Shown: positions 20,621 to 29,418, counted from the first letter of the stretch. The stretch: DNA of 37,361 nucleotides from Betaproteobacteria bacterium (GCA_009693345.1 SHXL01000003.1:1-37361), one strand, 5' to 3'. Translations and numbers: made by a program. Notes: generated from the letters alone by a model not told the origin.

Positions 20621-21577
20621 CTGGATCGCTTACTCGTCGTCGCCCCCAACTGGATCGGCGACGCGCTGATGGCGCAACCTCTGCTCGCGCGCCTGCGCGA
20701 GAGGCTTCGCCGCCCCCGCATCGAGGTTCTCGCGCCGCCCTGGGTGGCGCCGGTGGCGAGGCGCATGGCCGAAGTGGACGAGGTGATCGAAGCCGGCCTG
20801 CGCCACGGCGAGTTGCAGCTGGGCGAACGCTGGCGCATCGGCCGGATGCTCAAGGCGCGCAATTACGACCATGCCGTGGTGCTGCCGAATTCGTGGAAGT
20901 CGGCGCTGGTTCCGTTTTTCGCGGGCATTCCGCTGCGCGTCGGTTACCTGGGCGAGTCGCGCTACGCGCTCCTGAACGCGGTTCACGAGAACAAGCGCGA
21001 CCGCGAGGCGATGACGCTCCACTATGCCCGCCTTGCCGAGTTCCCCGGCAAGGAACCGGCACTGCCCCTGCCGTTTCCACGCTTGAAAGAAAAAGAAAAC
21101 GACACAGCAACCCGATTCGGCATTTCCGGTCGCTACACCGTGCTTTGCCCGGGCGCCGAATACGGCCCGGCCAAGCGCTGGCCGTATTTCCGCGAGCTGG
21201 CGTCGAGGCTCGATGGCCAGGTCGTCCTGCTGGGCGCCGCATCGGACAAGGCGCAGGCGGAAGGATTTCCCGGCAGGAACCTCATCGGGCAGACGACGCT
21301 GGACGAAGCCATCGACCTGATCGCGGGGGCCGCCGCGGTGGTAACCAACGATTCCGGCCTGATGCACATCGCCGCGGCCACCGGCACGCCGCAGGTGGCG
21401 CTGTTCGGCTCCTCCAGCCCCGAGCACACGCCGCCGATGTCCGCGCTTGCCCGCGTCCTGTGGCTGAAAATAGAATGCAGCCCTTGCTACGCGCGCGAGT
21501 GTCCGTTGGGGCATTTCAAGTGCATGAACGGGATTTCGGTGGAACGCGTGCTCGCAGAAATCAAGTCTTTGCAATGA
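20621..21577 (+). CDS. waaF: ADP-heptose:LPS heptosyltransferase II; start uncertain (candidate CTG 20621, nearest canonical upstream GTG 20561)
   Basis: LLVVAPNWIGDALMAQPLL; VLPNSWKSALVPFFAGIPLRVGYLGE; CPGAEYGPAKRWP; VTNDSGLMHIAAATGTPQVALFGSSSPEHTPP. Confidence 0.92.
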   Translation: MDRLLVVAPNWIGDALMAQPLLARLRERLRRPRIEVLAPPWVAPVARRMAEVDEVIEAGLRHGELQLGERWRIGRMLKARNYDHAVVLPNSWKSALVPFFAGIPLRVGYLGESRYALLNAVHENKRDREAMTLHYARLAEFPGKEPALPLPFPRLKEKENDTATRFGISGRYTVLCPGAEYGPAKRWPYFRELASRLDGQVVLLGAASDKAQAEGFPGRNLIGQTTLDEAIDLIAGAAAVVTNDSGLMHIAAATGTPQVALFGSSSPEHTPPMSALARVLWLKIECSPCYARECPLGHFKCMNGISVERVLAEIKSLQ

Positions 21578-22011
21578 GCACGAAGATCTTTCCCACCGCG
21601 CAGGACGCGCAGATTGCGTTCTACGAAGCGCTCGAGCGCTGCGACCTCGAAGCGATGATGGCGGTCTGGTCCGAGGACGAAGACATCGTCTGCGTGCATC
21701 CGGCCGGGCAGCGGCTTGCAGGCCAGGCCCAGGTGCGCGAAGTGTGGCGCCAGATGTTCGCCGGCGGGACCAATATGCGCGTGCGGATCACGCAGCAGGT
21801 GGTGATCGCGGGAGTGATGGTCGAGGCGCACAGCGTGCACGAGAACATCACCGTCGCCGGCGAGCAGCGGCCCCGCCCGCCGATGGTGGCGACCAACGTC
21901 TACCTGCGCACGGCGGCCGGCTGGCGCATGATCGTGCACCACGCGTCGCCTGCGCCGGGCCAGCCGGCGGCGGAACCGCCGTCGCCCGCAGCCCCCAAGA
22001 TCCTGCATTGA
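21574..22011 (+). CDS. SnoaL-like / nuclear transport factor 2-fold protein
   Basis: AFYEALERCDLEAMMAVWSEDEDIVCVHPAGQRLAGQAQVREVWRQMF...NVYLRTAAGWRMIVHHASP; ATGA overlap with waaF. Confidence 0.75.
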   Translation: MSTKIFPTAQDAQIAFYEALERCDLEAMMAVWSEDEDIVCVHPAGQRLAGQAQVREVWRQMFAGGTNMRVRITQQVVIAGVMVEAHSVHENITVAGEQRPRPPMVATNVYLRTAAGWRMIVHHASPAPGQPAAEPPSPAAPKILH

Positions 22012-22943
22012 GTACCGACCGGGTTTCTACCTACACGGCGCCATGGTGGCTGCCAGGCGGCCATTTGCAGACGATCTTTGCCGCGCTGGCGCCGGCGCCG
22101 CGCGTCTCGTATCGGCGCGAGCGCTGGGATACGCCGGACGGCGATTTCATCGACCTCGATTGGGTCGGTGGGGACGAGAACCCCGATGCTCCGCTGATCG
22201 CGCTTTTCCACGGACTGGAAGGCAGTTCCGCCAGTCCCTACGCGCGCGCCATCGCCGCGCAGGCGCTTGCCATGGGCTGGCGCTGCGTGGTGCCGCACTT
22301 TCGCGGCTGCTCTGGAGAACTCAACCGCCTGCCGCGCGCCTACCACTCCGGGGACAGCGCGGAGATCGGCTGGATCCTGCGCCGGCTGGAGGCACGCCAT
22401 GCCGTGGGCATCTCCCTCGGAGGAAACGCACTGCTCAAACTGCTGGGAGAACAAGGCGCCGCCATCAACCTGCAAAAGGCGGTTGCCGTCTCCGCCCCGC
22501 TCGATCTCGCGGCCGCCGGCCGCGCGCTCGACGCCGGCCTCAGCAGGCAGATCTACACGCGGAATTTTCTCCGGACACTCAAGAAGAAGACGGTTGCAAA
22601 ATTGCAGCAGGGAAAGATTGCCGTCGATTCCCTGCGCCTGGAGCGGGCCCGCACGTTCTGGGAGTTCGACGACACGATCACCGCGCCGCTGCACGGATTT
22701 CTCGGCGCCGACGATTACTGGGCGCGTTCCTCGAGCGGTCCGTGGCTGGCGAAAATCCGCGTTCCCACGCTAGTAATAAACGCGCGCAACGATCCGTTCC
22801 TGCCCGAGGCGACGCTGGATGCGCTCGGCGCGATGCCGCCGAACGTGGTGCTAGAATTTCCGCAGAGCGGCGGACATGCCGGATTCCCCGGCCGCAGCCG
22901 CTGGCTCGCAAGACGCGCCCTGGATTTTCTCTCCGCCCCGTGA
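22008..22943 (+). CDS. YheT-like alpha/beta hydrolase
   Basis: YTAPWWLPGGHLQTIFAAL; HGLEGSSASPYARAIA; HFRGCSGELNRLPRAYHSGDSAEIGWIL; GISLGGNALLKLLGE. TTG start overlaps previous stop. Confidence 0.88.
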   Translation: MSTDRVSTYTAPWWLPGGHLQTIFAALAPAPRVSYRRERWDTPDGDFIDLDWVGGDENPDAPLIALFHGLEGSSASPYARAIAAQALAMGWRCVVPHFRGCSGELNRLPRAYHSGDSAEIGWILRRLEARHAVGISLGGNALLKLLGEQGAAINLQKAVAVSAPLDLAAAGRALDAGLSRQIYTRNFLRTLKKKTVAKLQQGKIAVDSLRLERARTFWEFDDTITAPLHGFLGADDYWARSSSGPWLAKIRVPTLVINARNDPFLPEATLDALGAMPPNVVLEFPQSGGHAGFPGRSRWLARRALDFLSAP

Positions 22944-24313
22944 ACGTTCCTGCCGAGATTTTTCGCGCCTACGACATTCGCGGCATCGCCGGCAAGGTGC
23001 TGTCGGCCGCCGTGGTGCGTGAAATCGGGCGCGCGCTGGGAACCCTCGGCCTCGAGCGCGGCGCGCCCACTTTCGCCGTGGGCTGCGACGGCCGGCTCTC
23101 CAGCCCGGAACTCTCCACGGCCCTGATGGACGGGCTCAACGCCGCGGGCGCCGGCGTGATCGACATCGGAATCGTACCCACGCCGGTCACCTATTTTGCC
23201 GCCCACCACCTCGGCTGCCGCAGCGCGGTGATGATCACGGGCAGCCACAATCCAGCGGAATACAACGGCCTGAAGATGGTCGTCGACGGTGACACGCTGT
23301 CCGGCGAAGAGATCCAGGGGCTGCGGCGGCGCATCGAATCGGGAATCTCGGGCTCCGGCAACGCAGCAAGAACGCGCGAAAGCGTCCTCGACGCGTACGT
23401 GGAACGCATCGTGGGCGACGTGAAGCTCGCGCGGCCATTCAAGGTCGCGCTCGATTGCGGCAACGGCGTCGCGGGCGTGGTCGCCCCGCGCCTTTTCCGG
23501 CACCTGGGCTGCGAGGTGACTGAGCTCTTTTCGGAGGTTGACGGGCTTTTCCCCAACCATCACCCGGATCCCTCCAAGCTTGAGAATCTTTCGGCGCTGG
23601 TACAGGAACTGAAAACAGGGCCGGCGGAACTGGGCCTCGCGTTCGACGGCGACGCCGACCGGCTCGGCGTAGTGACCAAGAGCGGCAAGATCATCTTTCC
23701 CGACCGCCAGCTGATGCTCTATGCCAGGGACGTGCTGAGCCGCAATCCGGGCGCCGAAATCATCTACGACGTGAAGTGCACCCGCCTGCTCGCGCCCTGG
23801 ATCGAGCGCCACGGCGGACGCCCCTTGATCTGGAAAACCGGGCACTCGCTGGTGAAGGCAAAACTGAAGGCCAGTGGCGCCCCGCTCGCCGGTGAGATGT
23901 CGGGCCACATCTTCTTCAAGGAACGCTGGTACGGCTTCGACGACGCGCTCTACTGCGGCGCGAGACTTCTTGAAATTCTTTCTAAAGAATCAAATGCAAA
24001 CGAAATACTGGAAGGCCTGCCGGATGCGCCATCCACGCCGGAGCTCAACTGGAAGCTCGCGGAGGGCGAACCGCACGCGATCATGGCGCAGCTGCAGGGC
24101 ATGAAGCTGTTTCCCGGCGCGCAGCGCGTGCTGACGATCGACGGCGTGCGGGCAGAATTCGACGATGGTTTCGGCCTGGCGCGCGCATCGAACACTTCGC
24201 CTGTGATCGTGCTGCGCTTCGAGGGAAATACCGAGGACGCGCTGAAGCGCATCCAGGAGGAATTTCGGAAAGTACTTCAGCCGCTCAAACCTGAAGCGGC
24301 CCTGCCCTATTAG
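22940..24313 (+). CDS. algC: Phosphomannomutase/phosphoglucomutase
   Basis: IFRAYDIRGIAG; MITGSHNPAEYNGLKMV (catalytic Ser loop); LAFDGDADRLGVV; GEMSGHIFF. GTG start in GTGA overlap. Confidence 0.9.
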   Translation: MNVPAEIFRAYDIRGIAGKVLSAAVVREIGRALGTLGLERGAPTFAVGCDGRLSSPELSTALMDGLNAAGAGVIDIGIVPTPVTYFAAHHLGCRSAVMITGSHNPAEYNGLKMVVDGDTLSGEEIQGLRRRIESGISGSGNAARTRESVLDAYVERIVGDVKLARPFKVALDCGNGVAGVVAPRLFRHLGCEVTELFSEVDGLFPNHHPDPSKLENLSALVQELKTGPAELGLAFDGDADRLGVVTKSGKIIFPDRQLMLYARDVLSRNPGAEIIYDVKCTRLLAPWIERHGGRPLIWKTGHSLVKAKLKASGAPLAGEMSGHIFFKERWYGFDDALYCGARLLEILSKESNANEILEGLPDAPSTPELNWKLAEGEPHAIMAQLQGMKLFPGAQRVLTIDGVRAEFDDGFGLARASNTSPVIVLRFEGNTEDALKRIQEEFRKVLQPLKPEAALPY

Positions 24314-24331
24314 GGTTTAAACCCGAACGAG

Positions 24332-25813
24332 TCAGGCCCGCTTCAATCCACCCAATAGAGCGGCAATTGGGCGCTCGCGACGCTTCGCAAGCGCGCCCGC
24401 CTGCTCCTCCACCGGCTTGGCCGCCAGCGGCGCGACGCCAGGCTCGTAGGGTTTGGAAAAGATCGGATCGCTGGAATTCTGCGCCGCTCGCGGCTGGATG
24501 TTGCCGAGCTGCGCGGCGCCCTGCGGCGCAGTGGCGTGCTGGGATTTCTGCTGCGGCGGCGGCCAGCGCTCCGGCCTGCGTTGCACTCCCTGCCGGGAAC
24601 GCCCGGCGTTGCCGCCAAAATGGCCGCCCCCGTGCTCTCCGCTTACCATCGTTGCGACGGTGCGGGCATTCGCAAATCCCGGCACCAGGACGCGCTCGAG
24701 CGTCTTGTTGATCAGCTTCTCGATCGCGGCGAGCGCCTCCATGTCCTCCGGCGCCACCAGCGAGATCGCCTCGCCGGTCAGGCCGGCACGGCCGGTGCGG
24801 CCGATTCGGTGCACGTAGTCCTCGGGCGAATGCGGAATGTCGAAATTGATCACCTGCGGCAGGCTTTCGATGTCGAGCCCGCGGGAGGCGACGTCGGTGG
24901 CCACCAGCACCGTGGTCTTGCCGCTCTTGAACGCTTCGAGTGCGGCTTCGCGCTCGCCCTGCGTCTTGTCGCCGTGGATGGCGTCGACCTGGATGTGATT
25001 AGCGCGCAGCTGGTGCGCGAGGCGATTGGCGCCGATGCGCGTGCCGGTGAACACCAGCACCTGCTTGAGTCCCCTCGATTTTATGATTTGGCAGAGCAGT
25101 TCGCGCTTCTTCTCGCGGGCGCAGGGATGGACCACGTGGGTAACGAGGTCGGCCGTGGCGTTGCGCGCGGCGATCTGCACTTCGGCGGGATTCTTTAGCA
25201 GCGACTTGACCAGCTTGCGGATCTCGTCCGGAAAGGTGGCCGAGAACAGCAGGTTCTGCCGCACCGGCGGCAGCAACGCTATGATGCGCCTGATATCGGG
25301 CATGAAGCCCATGTCCAGCATGCGATCTGCCTCATCCAGGATCAGCACCGAAACCTGGTTGAACATCACCGTCTTGTTGTGCACGTGGTCGAGCAGCCGG
25401 CCGGGCGTCGCGACGAGAATTTCCACGCCGAGCCGCAACTGCGCAATCTGCGCGTTCATGTCGGTGCCGCCGTAGACGATCGCGGTGCGCAGCGGCATGT
25501 GCTTGGCGTAACCGCGGAAACTTTCCTCGACCTGGATCGCGAGTTCGCGAGTCGGCGCGAGAACCAGCACGCGTATCGGATGGCGAGCGGGGGAGGCCGA
25601 GGTGCTCGCGTGCGGCGCGAGCAGCTGCAACGTCGGCAACGCGAATGCAGCGGTCTTGCCGGTGCCGGTCTGGGCACCCGCCATGAGATCGCGGCCCGCG
25701 AGGACGAGAGGGATGGCTTGTTCCTGGATCGGAGTTGGCTGCTCGTAGCCCAAGTCCTGCACCGCTTGCAACAGCGGCGGAATCAAGCCCAGTTTTTCGA
25801 AACCTGAGCTAAT
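24332..25813 (-). CDS. rhlE: DEAD-box RNA helicase, RhlE type; start codon ambiguous (canonical TTG 25786; candidate ATT 25813)
   Basis: YEQPTPIQEQAIP (Q motif), AQTGTGKTAAF, PTRELA, DEAD, SATFP, HRIGRTGRAG, lysine/arginine-rich tail ending RPIAALLGGLKRA. Confidence 0.9.
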   Translation of the reverse strand: MSSGFEKLGLIPPLLQAVQDLGYEQPTPIQEQAIPLVLAGRDLMAGAQTGTGKTAAFALPTLQLLAPHASTSASPARHPIRVLVLAPTRELAIQVEESFRGYAKHMPLRTAIVYGGTDMNAQIAQLRLGVEILVATPGRLLDHVHNKTVMFNQVSVLILDEADRMLDMGFMPDIRRIIALLPPVRQNLLFSATFPDEIRKLVKSLLKNPAEVQIAARNATADLVTHVVHPCAREKKRELLCQIIKSRGLKQVLVFTGTRIGANRLAHQLRANHIQVDAIHGDKTQGEREAALEAFKSGKTTVLVATDVASRGLDIESLPQVINFDIPHSPEDYVHRIGRTGRAGLTGEAISLVAPEDMEALAAIEKLINKTLERVLVPGFANARTVATMVSGEHGGGHFGGNAGRSRQGVQRRPERWPPPQQKSQHATAPQGAAQLGNIQPRAAQNSSDPIFSKPYEPGVAPLAAKPVEEQAGALAKRRERPIAALLGGLKRA

Positions 25814-25845
25814 AACGTAACGCCTTGAAAACTAAAGAAGTCGAA

Positions 25846-26268
25846 TTATACGCCTTTAGGGGCGATCACGAGCTGCGTTTGCGTGACTAGGGCCACCAGC
25901 TTGCCCGCCTCGCTACGGATGGTGGTCTGGCAGACCACCGTTGTGCGACCTTTGTGCACCGGAACCGACTCGCCTATGACGCGCGTTCCGATCGGCGCGC
26001 CGCGGATTAAATTGGTCTTCGACTCGATGGTCGTAGTGCGCGCCCCTTCCGGCATGTTGAGAATTGCCGCCACCGCGCCCAGCGTATCGGCGAATGCCAT
26101 GATCGCGCCGCCATGCAGGCTGTCGCCGACCGTGCAAAGGTCCTTGCGGACGGCAAGCTGCGCCACGACCTTGTCCGGCGTGACATCGGTAAACCCGATG
26201 CCCAGCAGGTCGGGGAGCAGGCCCTTGATCTGCTCTTGTACCGATTGCGCGAGATTCAAGCCCGTCAT
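25846..26268 (-). CDS. PaaI-family (hotdog) thioesterase
   Basis: LHGGAIMAFADTLGAVAAILNMPEGARTTTIESKTNLIRGAPIGTRVIGESVPVHKGRTTVVCQTTI. Confidence 0.88.
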   Translation of the reverse strand: MTGLNLAQSVQEQIKGLLPDLLGIGFTDVTPDKVVAQLAVRKDLCTVGDSLHGGAIMAFADTLGAVAAILNMPEGARTTTIESKTNLIRGAPIGTRVIGESVPVHKGRTTVVCQTTIRSEAGKLVALVTQTQLVIAPKGV

Positions 26269-26669
26269 TTCTGATAGTTGAAGGTGACGCTGAAGCTGGC
26301 GTCGCGCTGTATCGTGACTACGATGCCGGTCCAGCGTTTGGCTTTTTCGTCCTGGTTCTCGCGGAACGTATTGACCGCCTTCGGTGCATAGTCCGGACGG
26401 CAGGGCTTCAGATCCTGCGGCGGATTGCCTGCAGCTCCCACAATCACTTTGTGCTCGACAACTGGAGCTGGGCGCTTGCCCGCCACGGGCGGTCCCTGCT
26501 CCAGCTTGAATATGAACGTCTGCCAATTATCCGGCGCATTCTCGGCCATGCACTTGCCAATGAGGCTGACAACCTCCTCGTTGGTGAAACGTATTTGCGC
26601 ATGCGTGGCGCTGCTCACCGACAGCGCAAAGATCGCAATCAGCACCGCTTTCAACGAATACATGGTCAT
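26265..26669 (-). CDS. Secreted hypothetical protein (signal peptide)
   Basis: MTMYSLKAVLIAIFALSVSSATHAQ|IRFTNEEVV...; ATGA overlap with the PaaI gene. Confidence 0.65.
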   Translation of the reverse strand: MTMYSLKAVLIAIFALSVSSATHAQIRFTNEEVVSLIGKCMAENAPDNWQTFIFKLEQGPPVAGKRPAPVVEHKVIVGAAGNPPQDLKPCRPDYAPKAVNTFRENQDEKAKRWTGIVVTIQRDASFSVTFNYQK

Positions 26670-26677
26670 GAGGTTCC

Positions 26678-27205
26678 TCAGTTGATTGTACGGCCCGCGC
26701 GCTCGGGGACTTCGTGCGGCTCGACCCCCGGCAGCTTGAGTTCCATGTCCCATTCGCTTTTCTTCACCGCCGCCTGCAGCAGGCGGCACACGGAATGCAG
26801 CAGCACCGGGTCCAGCGTGAGGGTCACGCCCTGGCCTTCGGCCGGATGCACCGCGACCACCGGATGGCCGTTCGGGTCGTGGCCGGTCTGGATGCGCGCC
26901 AGCAGCAGTGGCTCGGCGCCGAGCGGCGTGGCGCGCGTGCTGTCGTCGTAGGGTTGCAAAAAATTCGCCTTCGAGACCGCCTGCTCGTGCTCAATGCTGA
27001 GCAGGGCCTTGCGCGCCTCGGGATTGGGCTGGGTGCGGATGCGCGGGCTCGCCTCCTCGGCGAGCTTGACCAGCAGCGGCCAGAGCAGCTTGACGAAGCG
27101 CCGCGTCAGCCACATGCGCACTTCGACCTGCTCGCTGGCGGCAATCAGCATCAGCATCCGGTCCTGCTCGGCGGCGTAGTCGATCTTGAGCTGGTGCAAG
27201 CGCAT
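26678..27205 (-). CDS. Hypothetical protein, 175 aa
   Basis: MRLHQLKIDYAAEQDRMLMLIAASEQVEVRMWLTRRFVKLLWPLLVKLAEEASPR...; 8-nt gap to next same-strand gene. Confidence 0.65.
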   Translation of the reverse strand: MRLHQLKIDYAAEQDRMLMLIAASEQVEVRMWLTRRFVKLLWPLLVKLAEEASPRIRTQPNPEARKALLSIEHEQAVSKANFLQPYDDSTRATPLGAEPLLLARIQTGHDPNGHPVVAVHPAEGQGVTLTLDPVLLHSVCRLLQAAVKKSEWDMELKLPGVEPHEVPERAGRTIN

Positions 27206-27230
27206 GGCAGGACCTGAATTGTAGAATGCT

Positions 27231-27701
27231 TTGGTGCTGAAAATCGTCCCGGCCGCCACAGCGCAGGATTTCGCGGATGTGCACATCCTGTTCGGCGAAT
27301 ATTCGACGCTGGTCGCCGAGGCGCTGTGCTTTCAGGGCTTTGACAAGGAACTTGAGGCGCTTCCCGGCGACTACGCAGCGCCCGGGGGCGTCCTGTTGAT
27401 TGCCCGCAACGGTGACGCTGCGGCGGGCTGCGGCGCGCTCCGCCAGCTCGATGCAGGCACCGGCGAGATGAAGCGCATGTATGTGCGCGAGGCGTTTCGT
27501 GGCAGCGGGCTGGGCCGGCGCCTTGCGCTCGCGGTTATCGAAGAGGCGAGGAAAAGAAAATACGCCCGCGTGATGCTCGACACACTGCCGAAACTCGGGC
27601 CGGCGATCGCGCTTTACCGCGACCTCGGATTCCGTGAAACCGGCCCCTACCTGGCGTGCCCGACGCCGGGCGCGATCTGCTTCGAGCTCAGGCTTTCCTG
27701 A
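27231..27701 (+). CDS. GNAT-family N-acetyltransferase
   Basis: MKRMYVREAFRGSGLGRRLALAVIEEARKRKYARVMLDTLPKLGPAIALYRDLGFRETGPY; start TTG 27231 or GTG 27234. Confidence 0.88.
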   Translation: MVLKIVPAATAQDFADVHILFGEYSTLVAEALCFQGFDKELEALPGDYAAPGGVLLIARNGDAAAGCGALRQLDAGTGEMKRMYVREAFRGSGLGRRLALAVIEEARKRKYARVMLDTLPKLGPAIALYRDLGFRETGPYLACPTPGAICFELRLS

Positions 27702-28161
27702 TCTTTTCCAGCAACGCGGTGCTGGAACGCTGGTGCGCGAACGGAATCGAGACCACTCGCCCGCCACGCGCAAGCGTCGCTACCGCGCCGACGATTTTCT
27801 CCGCCGGCCAGTCCCCGCCCTTGACCAGGACCTCCGGACTCAGCGTTTCGATCAACGCCGCCGGCGTGTCATCGTCGAACCAGGTGACCGCATCCACCGC
27901 TGCCAACGCCGCGATCAGCGCCATGCGGTCCTCCAGCGCGTTGACCGGGCGGCCGTCACCCTTGCCGAGCCGGCGCGCCGAGGCGTCGCCGTTCAGCGCG
28001 ACGATGAGCGCGGCGCCGAGGGCGCGCGCCTGCGCGAGATAGGTCACATGACCGCGGTGCAGGAGGTCGAAGACACCGTTGGTGAACACCAGCGGACGCG
28101 CCAAGCCGGCGGCCCATTGCGCCGCGCTGCCGGGCGGCCGAATTTTTTCCTCGAACCCCAG
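27688..28161 (-). CDS. rfaE2: D-glycero-beta-D-manno-heptose 1-phosphate adenylyltransferase; start uncertain (TTG 28104 canonical, CTG 28161 candidate)
   Basis: RPLVFTNGVFDLLHRGHVTYLAQARALGAALIVALNGDAS...VLVKGGDWP...GGRVVSIPFAHQRSSTALLEKIRK; upstream in-frame FEEKIRPPGS resembles the usual N-terminus. Confidence 0.88.
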   Translation of the reverse strand: MGFEEKIRPPGSAAQWAAGLARPLVFTNGVFDLLHRGHVTYLAQARALGAALIVALNGDASARRLGKGDGRPVNALEDRMALIAALAAVDAVTWFDDDTPAALIETLSPEVLVKGGDWPAEKIVGAVATLARGGRVVSIPFAHQRSSTALLEKIRKA

Positions 28162-28162
28162 G

Positions 28163-28807
28163 CTAGGACCCGGCCTTCTTCGGTACCTCGGCCTTGGGCG
28201 GAGCGCAGACCTCGTCGGTCGGCTTGCAGTAGTCGAACACCTTCACCACCTTGCGCACTCCGCGGGTGGTGCGCGCCACTTCCACTGCCACATTGGCCTC
28301 CGCCTCGGTGACGATGCCAAGCAGGTAGACGATGGAGGCCTCCGTCACCACCTTGACGTGGATGGGATTCAGCTGGCCGGAGTCGAACAGGCGCGCCTTC
28401 ACCTTGCCCGTAATCGTCGCATCGCTGGCTCGGGAGGTGAGCGATGCGCCGCCGGCAACCTGCAGGTCGTTGGTGACGCCCCGCACGCTGGGCACTCCCT
28501 GGATCAGCTTCTCGATCTCGGCCTTCGCCTTCGCATCCGGCACTTCGCCGGTGACGAGCACGCTGCGGTTGTACGAGGTGATGTTGACATGCGCCTTGTC
28601 GCCGAAACGCTCGCTCACGCGGTTGGATGCGCGCAGTTCGATGCCCTCGTCATCCACTTGGACCCCGGTCGTGCGCCGGTCCACGGCGGACAGCGCCGCG
28701 GTGCCCACGCCCACCACCGCCATCTCGATGCAGCCCTGCAGGAAAGCGGCGGCAAGGCAAAGGGCAAGAACAAAGGGAACGCGGAATTGGAAGCGGATCT
28801 TCTTCAT
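28163..28807 (-). CDS. BON-domain outer-membrane lipoprotein (YraP/DolP-like)
   Basis: Lipobox LQGC; two BON repeats (VNITSYNRSVLVTGEVPDAKAKAEIEKLI; HVKVVTEASIVYLLGIVTEAEANVAVEVARTTRGVRKVVKV). Confidence 0.88.
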   Translation of the reverse strand: MKKIRFQFRVPFVLALCLAAAFLQGCIEMAVVGVGTAALSAVDRRTTGVQVDDEGIELRASNRVSERFGDKAHVNITSYNRSVLVTGEVPDAKAKAEIEKLIQGVPSVRGVTNDLQVAGGASLTSRASDATITGKVKARLFDSGQLNPIHVKVVTEASIVYLLGIVTEAEANVAVEVARTTRGVRKVVKVFDYCKPTDEVCAPPKAEVPKKAGS

Positions 28808-29418
28808 TTCTTGTCTCCAAAGAGCTGGGTGTCGATGCCATCGCACAGGCAATGCAATGCCAGCAGGTGCACTTCCTGGATGCGCATGGTGCGATTGTGC
28901 GGCACGCACACATGGACGTCGCCGCCGGAGAGCAGCGCGGTCATCTTGCCGCCGCCATTGCCGGTTAGAGCAACGATGTGCACGCCAAGTTCCCGCGCCG
29001 CGCGCATCGCCGCGACCACGTTGGCCGAGTTGCCGGACGTGGAAATCGCGAGCAGCACGTCGCCCTTGCGGCCCAGCGCGCGCAGCTGCTTCTCGAACAC
29101 CTGTTCAAAGCCGTAGTCGTTGCCGATCGAGGTCAGTGTCGAGGAATCGGTGGTCAGCGCCAGTCCCGCCAGCGGCGCGCGCTCGCGCTCGAAGCGATTC
29201 ACCAGTTCGGCGGCGAAGTGCTGCGCATCAGCCGCGGAACCGCCGTTGCCGCAGGCGAGGATCTTGCCGCCCGCCCTGAGCGCAGCCGCCATCAGCTCGA
29301 TGCCGCGCGCGATCGGCCCGCAGAGCACTTGCGCCGCATCGAGTTTCAGCTTCGCGCTATCGGAGAAATGCGATGCAACGCGAGCCTCCAGCGATCTGCT
29401 CTGCTCTGCGTGTCCCAT
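28804..29418 (-). CDS. SIS-domain protein, phosphoheptose isomerase/DiaA-like
   Basis: ILACGNGGSAADAQHFAAELVNRFERERAPLAGLALTTDSSTLTSIGNDYGFEQVFEKQLRALGRKGDVLLAISTSGNSANV. Confidence 0.88.
   Translation of the reverse strand: MGHAEQSRSLEARVASHFSDSAKLKLDAAQVLCGPIARGIELMAAALRAGGKILACGNGGSAADAQHFAAELVNRFERERAPLAGLALTTDSSTLTSIGNDYGFEQVFEKQLRALGRKGDVLLAISTSGNSANVVAAMRAARELGVHIVALTGNGGGKMTALLSGGDVHVCVPHNRTMRIQEVHLLALHCLCDGIDTQLFGDKK

Noticed and set aside
22715-23908. 397-aa ORF antisense to algC and yheT-like gene
   Set aside because: Shadow ORF with biased composition; algC frame is unambiguous.
24313-24324. GGGTTTAAACCC palindrome between algC and rhlE
   Set aside because: Short loop-less palindrome with no U-tract; could be chance in a convergent gap.
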